Of a stretch of 64,000 bases of DNA, positions 45,105 to 54,229 are shown piece after piece (the stretch's first letter is position 1; each line of letters opens with the position of its first letter). The stretch lies in NCBI GenBank assembly GCA_963698275.1, contig CAVOQE010000009.1:496001-560000 (forward strand), given 5' to 3'. The DNA is from Anderseniella sp963698275 (GTDB lineage Bacteria; Pseudomonadota; Alphaproteobacteria; Rhizobiales; Aestuariivirgaceae). The notes beneath the pieces were generated by a model. The model was not told the DNA's origin. It worked only from the letters and a program-made list of their open reading frames with translations, and made no database searches. Position numbers and translations under genes: made by a program.

Positions 45105-45692
45105 ATGGTGGTTCTGAACAAGATTTATACCAAGACCGGAGACGACGGCACGACGGCGCTGTCCACCGGTCAGCGACTGCCCAAATTCCATGCCCGTATC
45201 GCCAGCTACGGCACCGTGGATGAAGCCAACTCCGTACTTGGCATTGTGCGGCTGCATACGGCCGGCAAGGACATGAACGAGCTTGATGCCATGCTGGCGC
45301 GCATCCAGAATGACATGTTCGACCTTGGGGCTGATCTGTGTACGCCGGATACCGGCGAAGAACTGGCCTGGGAACCCCTGCGCATCAAGCAAAATCAGGT
45401 TGATCGCCTGGAAGTGGAAATTGACCAGTTGAATGACAAGCTGGAACCGCTGCGGTCTTTCGTCCTGCCTGGCGGTCACCCCGCAGCGGCCTATCTGCAT
45501 CAGGCCCGCACCGTCTGCCGCCGCGCTGAACGCCATATTATCGAGCTTGCCTCCATACCCGGAGAGCAGGTGTCCCTGGAAGCCTCGACCTATCTCAACA
45601 GACTGTCCGACTTCCTGTTTGTGGCAAGCCGCTGGGTCAATGCACGCGATGACGGCGATGTGTTGTGGAAACCCGGCGCGACCCAAGGCTAG
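45105..45692 (+). CDS. cob(I)yrinic acid a,c-diamide adenosyltransferase (PduO type)
   Basis: This enzyme transfers the adenosyl group of ATP to cob(I)alamin. The 195-residue protein has the ATP-binding N-terminus IYTKTGDDGTTALSTGQRL, YGTVDEANSVLGIVR, FVLPGGHPAAAYLHQARTVC, CRRAERHII and FLFVASRWVN. ATG 45105 (MVVLNKIYTKTG) fits the family; the frame is open earlier. Adenosylcobalamin would serve mutases of the ethylmalonyl-CoA pathway, consistent with the first genes of the window. Confidence 0.93.
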   Translation: MVVLNKIYTKTGDDGTTALSTGQRLPKFHARIASYGTVDEANSVLGIVRLHTAGKDMNELDAMLARIQNDMFDLGADLCTPDTGEELAWEPLRIKQNQVDRLEVEIDQLNDKLEPLRSFVLPGGHPAAAYLHQARTVCRRAERHIIELASIPGEQVSLEASTYLNRLSDFLFVASRWVNARDDGDVLWKPGATQG

Positions 45693-45705
45693 CTGGACCA
45701 ACCAT

Positions 45706-46395
45706 ATGTTTTTGCCGCTGCACGACAATACGCCGTTAACTGTCATCCGCTTCCAGTTTGTAACCGGCGCGCTGATCCTGGCCAACGTAGGTGTGTTTCT
45801 GTTGATGCAGTACGGCAATCTCGGCATGAACCAGCTTGCCTTTGCAACATCACTCGGCCTTGTGCCTGGCGAGATCGGCAATCTGTCGTTCAGCGAAATG
45901 TCACTGGCCAACATTCCTGAACCGTTGACGCTCATCACCTACACCTTCATCCATGGCGGCTGGATGCATTTGCTGGCCAACATGGCGTTCCTGTGGGTTT
46001 TTGCCGACAATGTTGAAGATGCATTCGGCCATTTCGGGTTTCTGGTATTGTACTTCGTGTGTGGCATCGTCGCTGCGTCGGCCCATGTAATTGCCAATCC
46101 TGATTCAACAGCGCCACTGGTCGGCGCATCAGGTGCGGTATCGGGAATTCTGGGTGCCTATCTGGTGCTTTATCCAAAAGCGCGCGTGTGGGTCTTGCTG
46201 TTCATGAAGATCCCGTTACGCATATCGGCCGGCTGGGCCCTGGCCGCCTGGATCGGCTTCCAGTTTCTGTCGCTTTATCTCGATGAGTCCAAAGGCGAAG
46301 TGATCGTCGCATGGTGGGCGCACATAGGCGGGTTTGCAGCCGGTTTCCTGGTTGCCGCCCTGTTCAGGAATACCCTGGGAGCAAGAGCGTCCTGA
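45706..46395 (+). CDS. rhomboid family intramembrane serine protease
   Basis: This 229-residue polytopic protease has TYTFIHGGWMHLLANMAFLW (conserved His-Asn region), the catalytic serine in LVGASGAVSGILGAYLVLYP and the catalytic histidine in WWAHIGGFAAGFLVA. It starts 13 bp after the adenosyltransferase gene and may be co-transcribed. The substrate is unknown. Confidence 0.9.
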   Translation: MFLPLHDNTPLTVIRFQFVTGALILANVGVFLLMQYGNLGMNQLAFATSLGLVPGEIGNLSFSEMSLANIPEPLTLITYTFIHGGWMHLLANMAFLWVFADNVEDAFGHFGFLVLYFVCGIVAASAHVIANPDSTAPLVGASGAVSGILGAYLVLYPKARVWVLLFMKIPLRISAGWALAAWIGFQFLSLYLDESKGEVIVAWWAHIGGFAAGFLVAALFRNTLGARAS

Positions 46396-46603
46396 GCAAT
46401 AACCTCTTGTCATACCAATTGTGCTGAAAAACAGTGACCAGAAGTCGCAATTGACCCGAAATTGACGACTATCGCATTGACGGACCCGATACCTCGCCAA
46501 TAGGGTCCCGGCCACGCCTCGCACAACTTTGCTTGTGGCGGCTGAATTCACGGGTGCTAGCCAATTGGGCTGCGGTCACCATTAACGAGAGAGATTGCCT
46601 CAA

Positions 46604-47353
46604 ATGAAAGTACTGGTCGCTGTCAAGCGGGTGGTTGACTATAATGTCAAGATCCGCGTCAAGGCCGATGGTTCGGGTGTCGAACTGGCCAACGTCAAAA
46701 TGTCGATGAACCCCTTCGACGAAATTGCCGTGGAAGAAGCCCTTCGCCTCAGGGAAGCTGGTACTGCAACCGAGGTTATTGCGGTCTCGGTCGGCCCTCA
46801 GCAGGCTCAGGAAACCATCCGCACTGCGCTTGCAATGGGTGCCGACCGCGGCATCCTTATCAAGCATGACGAGTATGTTGAACCGCTCGGTGTTGCCAAG
46901 CTGCTCAAGGTTATCATCGAAGAGGAAAAACCTGATCTGGTGATCCTGGGCAAGCAGGCCATTGACGACGACTGCAACCAGACCGGGCAGATGCTGTCTG
47001 CACTGATGGGCTGGTCACAGGCCACGTTCGCCTCAAAGATCGAACTGAACGGCGACAGTGCGGACATTACCCGCGAAATCGACGGCGGTCTGCAGACCAT
47101 CAAGGTCAAGATGCCGATGATCGTCACCACCGATCTGCGTCTCAACCAGCCGCGTTATGCGTCGCTGCCGAACATCATGAAAGCCAAGAAGAAGCCGCTT
47201 GATGAAAAGATCGCTGCTGATATGGGTGTTGATCTTGCACCGAAACTGAAAGTCGTAACGACCGTTGAGCCACCGGCACGCCAGGGCGGCAAGAAAGTGG
47301 CATCGGTTGCCGAGCTTGTTGACAAGCTGAAGAACGAAGCAGGAGTTATCTGA
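46604..47353 (+). CDS. etfB: electron transfer flavoprotein subunit beta
   Basis: ETF passes electrons from acyl-CoA dehydrogenases to ETF-quinone oxidoreductase. The 249-residue protein has KVLVAVKRVVDYNVKIRVK, NPFDEIAVEEALRLRE, VILGKQAIDDDCNQTGQML and MPMIVTTDLRLNQPRYASLP, with the beta-subunit signature in that last region. GAGAGATTGCC precedes ATG 46604. The alpha subunit follows after two bases. Confidence 0.96.
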   Translation: MKVLVAVKRVVDYNVKIRVKADGSGVELANVKMSMNPFDEIAVEEALRLREAGTATEVIAVSVGPQQAQETIRTALAMGADRGILIKHDEYVEPLGVAKLLKVIIEEEKPDLVILGKQAIDDDCNQTGQMLSALMGWSQATFASKIELNGDSADITREIDGGLQTIKVKMPMIVTTDLRLNQPRYASLPNIMKAKKKPLDEKIAADMGVDLAPKLKVVTTVEPPARQGGKKVASVAELVDKLKNEAGVI

Positions 47354-47355
47354 TC

Positions 47356-48297
47356 ATGGCCATTCTCCTCATAGCAGAGCATGACAATGCCGGTCTCAAG
47401 GACGCAACCCACAAGGCACTGACCGCCGCTGCCCAGATGGGCGGTGACATCCATGTGCTCGTGGCCGGACACAATGCCGACGGTGCAGCCAAGGAAGCCG
47501 CCGGACTTGCCGGTGTCAAAAAGGTTCTGCATTGCGACGATGCAATGTTCGAGCGCTCGTTGGCTGAGCCCATGGCTGCGCTCATCGTCGGCCTGATGGC
47601 AGATCACGACGCCATGGTCGCGCCTGCAACAACCAACGGCAAAAACGTGTCCCCGCGTGTCGCGGCCCTGCTCGACGAAATGCAGGTCTCCGGCATCATT
47701 GCCGTGAACAGCGCCGATACATTTGAACGTCCGATCTATGCCGGCAATGCGGTGCAGACCGTTCAGGCAACGGGTGCCAAGAAAATCATTACCGTCCTGA
47801 CCGCTTCGTTTGAGTCTGCCGGTACCGGTGGTTCTGCGGCAATTGAGAAAATCGATGCGCCTGCCGATCCCGGCCTTACCTCCTATGTCAGTGAAAACCT
47901 GTCCAAGTCCGACCGTCCGGAACTGACCTCTGCCGGCATTATCGTGTCCGGCGGACGCGGCATGCAGAACGGTGAGAACTTCGCCATGCTGGAAAAAGTT
48001 GCCGACAAGCTCAATGCCGCCGTTGGTGCGTCACGCGCTGCGGTTGACGCAGGCTATGTGCCGAACGATTACCAGGTTGGCCAGACCGGCAAGGTGGTCG
48101 CACCTGACCTGTACATTGCCGTCGGTATTTCCGGTGCCATTCAGCATCTTGCCGGCATGAAGGACTCAAAAGTCATCGTGGCCATCAACAAGGATGAAGA
48201 AGCGCCGATTTTCCAGGTGGCTGACTATGGTCTTGTGGCCGACCTGTTCGAAGCAGTGCCGGCCCTCGACGAAGAATTGGCAAAGGCTGGTTACTAG
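47356..48297 (+). CDS. etfA: electron transfer flavoprotein subunit alpha
   Basis: This 313-residue subunit binds FAD. It has ILLIAEHDNAGLKDATHKAL, APATTNGKNVSPRVAALLDE, VSGGRGMQNGENFAMLEKVA, and the FAD site GQTGKVVAPDLYIAVGISG with AIQHLAGMKDSKVIVAINKD. Its TAG stop is the first triplet of a truncated intergenic repeat (TAGATCAG). Confidence 0.96.
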   Translation: MAILLIAEHDNAGLKDATHKALTAAAQMGGDIHVLVAGHNADGAAKEAAGLAGVKKVLHCDDAMFERSLAEPMAALIVGLMADHDAMVAPATTNGKNVSPRVAALLDEMQVSGIIAVNSADTFERPIYAGNAVQTVQATGAKKIITVLTASFESAGTGGSAAIEKIDAPADPGLTSYVSENLSKSDRPELTSAGIIVSGGRGMQNGENFAMLEKVADKLNAAVGASRAAVDAGYVPNDYQVGQTGKVVAPDLYIAVGISGAIQHLAGMKDSKVIVAINKDEEAPIFQVADYGLVADLFEAVPALDEELAKAGY

Positions 48298-48340
48298 ATC
48301 AGTATGGGTTCAGTTGAACCCAGGTTCCTCTGCAGAGTAA
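48295..48340. repeat. two-hairpin intergenic repeat, internally deleted copy
   Basis: TAGATCAG is followed directly by TATGGGTTCAGTTGAACCCA and GGTTCCTCT: the left tip of arm A fused to arm B, the same deletion form as at 4747-4788. The TAG is the etfA stop codon. Confidence 0.6.
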
Positions 48341-48375
48341 TAGCTGAGCCGGAAGAGTCTCAAAAAACACATCCC

Positions 48376-48405
48376 AACCCGTCTGACGGAATCGTCAGGC
48401 GGGTT
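48376..48405. terminator. terminator after etfBA
   Basis: AACCCGTCTGACG (48376-48388), loop GAAT, CGTCAGGCGGGTT (48393-48405): a 13-bp stem with one G-T pair. An A-run precedes it; the T-run after it is short. Confidence 0.75.
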
Positions 48406-48494
48406 GTATATTGCAGTGCGATAAACTCTCTTGCCGCGCGGCAGCACCCGCGATAGGCTCCCGCACTTCGCGACATGAAGAGACATAAAATAAT

Positions 48495-49370
48495 ATGACG
48501 ATCAGGAAAATCGGAATTATCGGTGCGGGTCAGATGGGCTCAGGCATCGCACATGTTTGCGCACTGTCCGGCTACGACGTGGGTCTGTACGACATATCGA
48601 CAGACAGGATCGAAGAAGGGCTTGCCACCATCAATGGCAATATGGCCCGCCAGGTCAAATCAGAAAAAATTTCAGAAACAGACCGCAAGGCAGCGCTTGA
48701 GCGGATTGCTCCGTACAGCAGTTTTGAACAATTCGGCGATGTCGACCTGGTCATTGAATCAGCCATTGAAGATGAAGACGTAAAACGCAAGATATTCAAT
48801 GATCTTTGCCCGCACCTGAAACCGGACGCCATGATCGGCTCCAATACGTCCTCGATTTCCATCACCCGGCTGGCTGCCGGAACAGACCGGCCGGAACGGT
48901 TCATGGGCATTCATTTCATGAACCCGGTACCGGTGATGGAACTGGTAGAGCTTATTCGGGGCATCGCCACAGCCGATGAAATTTTCCAGGAAGTGCGTGA
49001 ATTTGTCGGCACCCTGGACAAGTCTGTGGCGGTAGCTGAAGATTTCCCGGCATTCATCGTGAACCGGGTGTTGCTGCCGATGATCAACGAGGCCGTATAC
49101 ACGCTATACGAAGGCGTCGGGTCAGTGGAAGCCATCGACAAAGCCATGAAACTCGGGGCAAATCACCCGATGGGGCCGCTGGAACTGGCCGATTTTATCG
49201 GGCTTGATACCTGCCTGTCCATCATGCAGGTGCTGTTTGACGGACTTGCCGACAGCAAGTACAGGCCGTGCCCGTTGCTGGTGAAATATGTCGAGGCCGG
49301 ATGGCTTGGCCGCAAAACCAATCGTGGTTTCTATGACTATCGTGGCGAGACGCCCGTCCCGACCAGATGA
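48495..49370 (+). CDS. hbdA: 3-hydroxybutyryl-CoA dehydrogenase
   Basis: This enzyme interconverts acetoacetyl-CoA and 3-hydroxybutyryl-CoA with NAD(P). The 291-residue protein has KIGIIGAGQMGSGIAHVCAL, VIESAIEDEDVKRKIF, SNTSSISITRLAA, the active-site FMGIHFMNPVPVMELVELI and FPAFIVNRVLLPMINEAVYT. The location after etfBA is common in alphaproteobacteria. The product could feed polyhydroxybutyrate or the ethylmalonyl-CoA pathway. Confidence 0.94.
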   Translation: MTIRKIGIIGAGQMGSGIAHVCALSGYDVGLYDISTDRIEEGLATINGNMARQVKSEKISETDRKAALERIAPYSSFEQFGDVDLVIESAIEDEDVKRKIFNDLCPHLKPDAMIGSNTSSISITRLAAGTDRPERFMGIHFMNPVPVMELVELIRGIATADEIFQEVREFVGTLDKSVAVAEDFPAFIVNRVLLPMINEAVYTLYEGVGSVEAIDKAMKLGANHPMGPLELADFIGLDTCLSIMQVLFDGLADSKYRPCPLLVKYVEAGWLGRKTNRGFYDYRGETPVPTR

Positions 49371-49435
49371 CGAATTGCCCAAAAGGCAGTTTTGTGGTCA
49401 ACTGATGCTGAGGGTTTTGGTACGGGGGTACATAT

Positions 49436-50074
49436 ATGTCTGAAGAAGTGACTTCCGGCCGCGGTATCGCCGGTCTTGTGGGAGCGTTGGGATGGCTGGC
49501 CGTACTCGGTGGCGGCGGCCTGTTGGCTTACGGCATTTATCTTTTGATGCAGAGTGATTTCGGTATCGCTGCCGGTGGACCGTTGATGGCGGGCGGCGCG
49601 GCAACCCTTACACTCGGCCTGCTGTGTGTCATCAACGCGACGATGGCAAAGGCGATGATCATGACCGCCAACAATACGGCAAGACTGCTGGACAACGGTC
49701 CGAGTGCCGGCGGGGCCATGATAGTCGCGGCAACCGGCGATGACGATCTGCCGCCGATGCAGCCAACTCCACCTACAGAGGATGAATTGGCAGCACTGGA
49801 GGCTGATGGTAACGAAGACCAGGATGCCGGCGCAGATGAAACGTCCGCTCGAAAACCTTTTGAGCCCGCACCCTACGCACCGCCACCACCTCCAATCATA
49901 CCGGATACATCCGACCCGCGCGGATGGCCGCTTGCCATTGACGAATTCAACATTGACGGACATCTGGCAATGACGCTGGAAGATGGCTCGGTTGCAGTTG
50001 AAACACCTGTCGGCTGGCGCCGCCTGCCAAACCTGGATGTGGCACGGACCTGGCTCGCACAGCAACCCCGCTAG
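49436..50074 (+). CDS. hypothetical membrane protein, 212 aa
   Basis: Two hydrophobic segments (GWLAVLGGGGLLAYGIYLLM and GGPLMAGGAATLTLGLLCVI) are followed by a long acidic, proline-rich cytoplasmic or periplasmic part (PPTEDELAALEADGNEDQDA, APYAPPPPPIIP) and a compact end with GHLAMTLEDGSVAVETPVGW. No family is recognised. The TAG stop codon is the first triplet of a complete intergenic repeat copy, so the C-terminus may have been set by that insertion. Confidence 0.65.
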   Translation: MSEEVTSGRGIAGLVGALGWLAVLGGGGLLAYGIYLLMQSDFGIAAGGPLMAGGAATLTLGLLCVINATMAKAMIMTANNTARLLDNGPSAGGAMIVAATGDDDLPPMQPTPPTEDELAALEADGNEDQDAGADETSARKPFEPAPYAPPPPPIIPDTSDPRGWPLAIDEFNIDGHLAMTLEDGSVAVETPVGWRRLPNLDVARTWLAQQPR

Positions 50075-50175
50075 ATCAGGATGATTTTTGGTTGAATCAA
50101 CCAAAAATCATAAACCTGATCGCTTTCAAAGTGATAGAGCAACTTTATGGGTTCACTTGAACCCATGTTGCTCTA
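50072..50175. repeat. two-hairpin intergenic repeat, complete copy, interrupted at its right end by the IS
   Basis: Arm A: GATCAGG (50074-50080) with CCTGATC (50115-50121), inner stem GATTTTTGGTTG (50083-50094) with CAACCAAAAATC (50098-50109). Linker GCTTTCAAAGTGA. Arm B: TAGAGCAAC (50135-50143) with GTTGCTCTA (50167-50175), inner ATGGGTTC (50147-50154) with GAACCCAT (50159-50166), three-base bulge. The terminal TA is the insertion-sequence target. Confidence 0.9.
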
Positions 50176-51040
50176 GGTTCAATCGACATTCAGGATTCAA
50201 TTTTGATTTGATATGTGATTCATAGGTTTCCAGATTTACTGATCTGGAGATTTCTGATGTCCAAACCGATGCGATACGAACTCACACCGCAACAATGGCA
50301 GCAGATCGAAGATCTGTTACCCGGCAAAGCCGGGGACCCTGGCAGGTCCGGTGGCGACAATCTGCGGTTCGTGAACGGGGTCTTGTGGGTTTTGCGTTCC
50401 GGTGCCCACTGGCATGACCTGCCGGAGCGCTACGGTAAATGGAAAACCCTGCACAAGCGGTTCACCCGCTGGGCGCAGGCAGGCGTGTGGGAACGCGTGT
50501 TTGAGCATCTTATCGACGATCCCGACAACGACTATGTTTCATTGGATTCCACTCTGGTACGGGCTCATCAGCAGGCGGCTACCGGCAAAGGCGGTGGCCA
50601 AAAAGGGGGGATCAGGCTTTGGGGCGTTCCCGAGGTGGACTGACCACCAAAATCCACATGGCTGTTGACGGTTGTGGTCGCCCGTTGCGTATCATTCTTA
50701 CACCCGGACAACGCGGTGATGCACCAATGGCACCTGCGCTATTACAGGGCCTGAAGCCTTGTCGAGTACTGGCTGACAAGGCTTACGATTCCAACGCAAT
50801 ACGCGCTTTGGTTGCCAACATGCAGGCCCAAGCTGTTATTCCGTGTAATCCGACACGAAAGAAACTCATCCCATACGACTTCGAAGCCTATAAAATGAGA
50901 AACACTGTTGAACGTTGTTTCAACAAACTCAAACACTTCCGGCGCATCGCCACACGCTACGACAGACGTGCAAAAAACTTCCTAAGCTTCGTTCAACTCG
51001 CCGCTGCAATGATTTGGATGCGATGAATGTCAATTCAACC
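50176..51040 (+). mobile_element. IS5-family insertion sequence, IS427-like, 865 bp
   Basis: The ends GGTTCAATCGACATTC (from 50176) and GAATGTCAATTCAACC (to 51040) are inverted repeats of 16 bp with two mismatches. The TA on both sides (50174-50175 and 51041-51042) is the target duplication, as expected for the IS427 group. It carries two overlapping transposase frames. The flanks GCTC-TA and TA-GAGC show that the target was a CTCTAGAG-type palindrome at the edge of an intergenic repeat. Confidence 0.92.
50257..51026 (+). CDS. IS5-family transposase, produced by -1 frameshifting (orfA 50257-50643, orfB frame to 51026)
   Basis: OrfA (ATG 50257, 128 residues) has MRYELTPQQWQQIEDLLPGK, FVNGVLWVLRSGAHWHDLPE and the first catalytic Asp in VSLDSTLVRAHQ. 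OrfB is in the -1 frame and has ALGRSRGGLTTKIHMAVDG, VLADKAYDSNAIRA (second Asp) and NTVERCFNKLKHFRRIATRY (catalytic Glu). The frames overlap at CAAAAAGGGGGG (50599-50610), an A5G6 slip site; a -1 shift there gives one DDE protein of about 256 residues. Both parts look intact, so the element may be active. Confidence 0.88.
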
Positions 51041-51069
51041 TAGAGCATTTCACACTTAAATGGGAATGA

Positions 51070-51750
51070 TCAGGATTGCGGGTTTTCCGCTATTGCAGCT
51101 TCGATCAGCCGCTTGGCGTCGTCTGCGATCCAGTCAGCCGGCCCGAGCAGGCGGCCGATTTCCCGGCCCTCGCGGTCAACCAGCACCGTCAGCGGCAACC
51201 CGTACGCGCCCAGTTTTTTCATGGCCTTGCTCGTCTGGTCGATGTAAAGCGCAAGATTGTCGGCCTTGATCTCCTTCAGGAAGGCAGATGACGCTTCTGC
51301 GCCTTTCAGATCGACGCTGAGGGCGACAACTTCAAACTGATCGCCGCCATAGAGTTCCTGAAGCTTGGCGAGGTGGGGCATTTCTGCCCGGCACGGCCCG
51401 CACCAGGTCGCCCACAGATTGACCAGCGCCACCCGGCCCTTCCAGTTGCTCATGTCAATTGTCTTGCCGTCGGCATCCTTGAAGTCGCCGGTCACCACCT
51501 CGGGCCGGTCCTTCTTGAACACAAAGGCGGCCATTGCACCGGTGGATAAAGACTTGTCCAGTTTCGAAGCTGCGCCGTCCGATGCGGCAGGTGCAGCCAC
51601 TTCGACGGTTTTTTGGCTAACCTCTTCATTGCCATTACTGCCCAACATCGCGTAAACCCCGCCTATGGCAACCGCAAGACCGGCCGCAACGATGCCAAGC
51701 ATCTTGTTTCGGGATGATGATGGTTGTGGCTTGGGGTTGTTGCTGGTCAT
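51070..51750 (-). CDS. tlpA: TlpA family thiol:disulfide oxidoreductase
   Basis: This 226-residue membrane-anchored periplasmic thioredoxin has one N-terminal anchor (MLGIVAAGLAVAIGGVYAML), the active site VNLWATWCGPCRAEMPHLAK and the cis-proline loop LGAYGLPLTVLVDREGREIG. TlpA reduces copper chaperones and other partners needed for cytochrome oxidase assembly. ATG 51750 is preferred to 51786. It is divergent from argH across 54 bp, an arrangement usual in Hyphomicrobiales. Confidence 0.9.
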   Translation of the reverse strand: MTSNNPKPQPSSSRNKMLGIVAAGLAVAIGGVYAMLGSNGNEEVSQKTVEVAAPAASDGAASKLDKSLSTGAMAAFVFKKDRPEVVTGDFKDADGKTIDMSNWKGRVALVNLWATWCGPCRAEMPHLAKLQELYGGDQFEVVALSVDLKGAEASSAFLKEIKADNLALYIDQTSKAMKKLGAYGLPLTVLVDREGREIGRLLGPADWIADDAKRLIEAAIAENPQS

Positions 51751-51804
51751 GGTTTTTCCGGGCTTTTTGGGTTCTTGAACATGCAAACTGATGGCAGGTC
51801 ATAG

Positions 51805-53181
51805 ATGACAAATAAGATGTGGGGCGGCAGGTTCAACACCGGTCCCGATGAGATAATGGAAAAGATCAATGCCTCGATCAGCTTTGATCAGCGTCTTTTT
51901 GCACAGGATATTGCAGGTTCGATAGCTCACGCCACCATGTTGGGGGAATGTGGCATCATTGCCAAATCAGATGTCCGTGACATCGTGGCTGGTCTCAAGG
52001 CCATCGGCGCCGACATTGAAGCGGGCCGGTTCACCTTTTCGGCAGCGCTCGAAGACATTCACATGAACGTGGAATCAGCCCTTAAGGATCGCATTGGCGA
52101 CGCCGCCGGCAGGCTGCACACGGCCCGGTCCCGCAATGATCAGGTGGCCACGGATTTCAAGCTTTATGTCCGCGATTGCCTGGACATGTTTGATGAACAG
52201 CTATTGGGCCTGCAGCGCGCGCTGGCCAAAAAGGCACTGACACATGCTGACGCGGTGATGCCGGGCTTTACCCACCTGCAGACCGCACAACCGGTCACTT
52301 TCGGTCATCACCTGCTGGCCTATGTGGAAATGATTGCACGTGACCGCTCACGGTTTGCCGACGCCCGCAAAAGACTGAACGAGAGCCCGCTCGGCGCAGC
52401 AGCGCTTGCAGGTACCTCGTTTCCCATTGATCGCACCATGACAGCAAAGGCGCTCGGCTTTGACCGGCCGACACGTAACTCGCTTGACAGCGTGGCAGAC
52501 CGTGATTTCGTGCTGGAAACCCTTGCAGCAGCCTCGATCTGTGCCATGCACCTGTCGCGATTTGCCGAAGAGCTGGTCATCTGGTCGACACCGCAGTTCG
52601 GTTTTGTCAGGCTGTCGGACCGGTTCACCACCGGCTCATCGATCATGCCGCAAAAGAAAAACCCCGATGCAGCCGAGCTTATCCGTGCCAAGCCGGGCCG
52701 CATTCTGGGCGCATTCACCAGCCTTTTGCTGGTCATGAAAGGCTTGCCGCTGGCCTATTCCAAGGACATGCAGGAAGACAAGGAGCCGGCGTTTGACGCC
52801 ATTGATGCACTGTCGCTGGCAATCGCGGCCATGACCGGCATGGTCTCCGACATGGAGCCTGCCACAGAAAAGCTGGCCGCCGCAGCCGGTGCCGGATACT
52901 CGACTGCAACCGATCTTGCAGACTGGCTGGTGCGGGTCCTCGCCATGCCGTTCCGGGATGCCCATCATGTTACCGGCACGCTTGTTGCGATGGCAGAACA
53001 CAAGGGTGTGGAACTGGACGGGTTAAGCCTTCAGGACATGCACAGTATCGAACAACGCATCACCTTAGATGTGTTCAAGGTGTTGACGCCGCACGCATCC
53101 GCCGGGTCTCGCAAGAGTTTCGGCGGGACGGCACCTGCAAACGTAAGACGCGAGGCAAAGCGCTGGTTGAAAATTCTATAG
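51805..53181 (+). CDS. argH: argininosuccinate lyase
   Basis: ArgH cleaves argininosuccinate to arginine and fumarate. The 458-residue protein has KMWGGRFNTGPDEIMEKINA, IHMNVESALKDRIGDAAGRL, LHTARSRNDQVATDFKLYVR, and the fumarase-superfamily signature GSSIMPQKKNPDAAELIRAK near residue 285. The length is normal. The TAG stop codon lies inside an intergenic repeat (TATAGCAAC). Confidence 0.97.
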   Translation: MTNKMWGGRFNTGPDEIMEKINASISFDQRLFAQDIAGSIAHATMLGECGIIAKSDVRDIVAGLKAIGADIEAGRFTFSAALEDIHMNVESALKDRIGDAAGRLHTARSRNDQVATDFKLYVRDCLDMFDEQLLGLQRALAKKALTHADAVMPGFTHLQTAQPVTFGHHLLAYVEMIARDRSRFADARKRLNESPLGAAALAGTSFPIDRTMTAKALGFDRPTRNSLDSVADRDFVLETLAAASICAMHLSRFAEELVIWSTPQFGFVRLSDRFTTGSSIMPQKKNPDAAELIRAKPGRILGAFTSLLLVMKGLPLAYSKDMQEDKEPAFDAIDALSLAIAAMTGMVSDMEPATEKLAAAAGAGYSTATDLADWLVRVLAMPFRDAHHVTGTLVAMAEHKGVELDGLSLQDMHSIEQRITLDVFKVLTPHASAGSRKSFGGTAPANVRREAKRWLKIL

Positions 53182-53278
53182 CAACATGGGTTCGTACGAA
53201 CCCATAAAGTTGCTATAGCACTTTGGAAACGATCAGGTTTATGATTTTTGGTTGATTCAACCAGAAAACATCCTGATC
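53177..53278. repeat. two-hairpin intergenic repeat, complete copy, inverted orientation
   Basis: Arm B first: TATAGCAAC (53177-53185), ATGGGTTCGTACGAACCCAT, AAA, GTTGCTATA. Linker CACTTTGGAAAC. Arm A: GATCAGG (53231-53237), ATGATTTTTGGTTG, CAACCA, CCTGATC (53272-53278). It is the reverse orientation of the copy at 50072. The argH stop codon (53179-53181) is within its first arm. Confidence 0.9.
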
Positions 53279-53311
53279 TGGCCTGACCGGCCCTCGTCTT
53301 GCCGTTGCAGG

Positions 53312-54229
53312 TCATACAGCGGCATTTTCGCCGAGTTCAAGCAAGACGATCTCGGGCGGTGAGCCAAACCGGATTGGTGCAATTGAACAGCCAAGCCCGC
53401 CCGAAACGATCAGATGACGGTCATTTTCAACAACATGCCCATAGGCATACCGGTTCTTGTATCGCGAAGGCACCACCGGTGAATAGCCGAAAAGCCGGAC
53501 CTGCCCGCCATGGGTATGGCCTGACATGGTCACCGAGACACGGTCCGGGATACTGGGAAAGATGTCAGGTTCATGCGCCATCAGCAGCACCGGCGCCGTG
53601 TCGGTAATTTTGGCCAGGGTGCCATCAAGATCATCCACCCCCTGCCAATGCCGACGGCCGTATTTGGCATGTGGCGGCAAAGCGAGCTGATCGCCCAGAC
53701 CGGCAATCCAGAAGGCCTTGTCATCCTTCATGAGCCTGGCGGCGTCATTTTCCAGAACCGGTATTCCTTCCCGTTGCAAGGCCAACTGGCCGAAGGTGGG
53801 TCCGTGGCCTGCCCGCTGCGCGCTCTTGTCCTCCCACCAGTCATGATTGCCCAGAACCGAATAAACCCCTGAAGATGCCTTGAGCTTGCCCAGAGCAGGC
53901 CCCCAGTCCCTGGAGTGCACATAATCCGTCACCATGTTCATGCCGGCGCTGTAATCACCCAGCAACAAGGTCAGGTCGGGCTTGAGATCATTTGTCCTTG
54001 CAACAATGTCTTCGATGCGCTCAATGGTCATCCAGGGGTTGCAGGCATGAATGTCGGCAATCAATGCCACCCGAAGTTTCAAACCGGCAGTCCAGTTGGG
54101 CGGCGTAAACCTGTAGGTCGTAAGTCGCAGCCGGTACAATGGCTCGATGGCAAACGAATAAGTGCTCAAGGCGGCTGAAGCGATAAACCCGCCACCCATG
54201 ATCTTGAGGAACTGCCGTCGTGAAATCAT
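53312..54229 (-). CDS. Tat-exported metallophosphoesterase
   Basis: This 305-residue calcineurin-like phosphoesterase has the metal motifs ALIADIHACNPW, TLLLGDYSAGM, VYSVLGNHDWWEDKS and MSGHTHGGQVRLFG. The N-terminus MISRRQFLKIMGGGFIASAA is a twin-arginine signal (SRRQFLK). It resembles the YkuE/LpxG-like group acting on phospho- or UDP-lipid substrates, but the substrate is not determinable. ATG 54229 is chosen as the start of the Tat signal. Confidence 0.87.
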   Translation of the reverse strand: MISRRQFLKIMGGGFIASAALSTYSFAIEPLYRLRLTTYRFTPPNWTAGLKLRVALIADIHACNPWMTIERIEDIVARTNDLKPDLTLLLGDYSAGMNMVTDYVHSRDWGPALGKLKASSGVYSVLGNHDWWEDKSAQRAGHGPTFGQLALQREGIPVLENDAARLMKDDKAFWIAGLGDQLALPPHAKYGRRHWQGVDDLDGTLAKITDTAPVLLMAHEPDIFPSIPDRVSVTMSGHTHGGQVRLFGYSPVVPSRYKNRYAYGHVVENDRHLIVSGGLGCSIAPIRFGSPPEIVLLELGENAAV

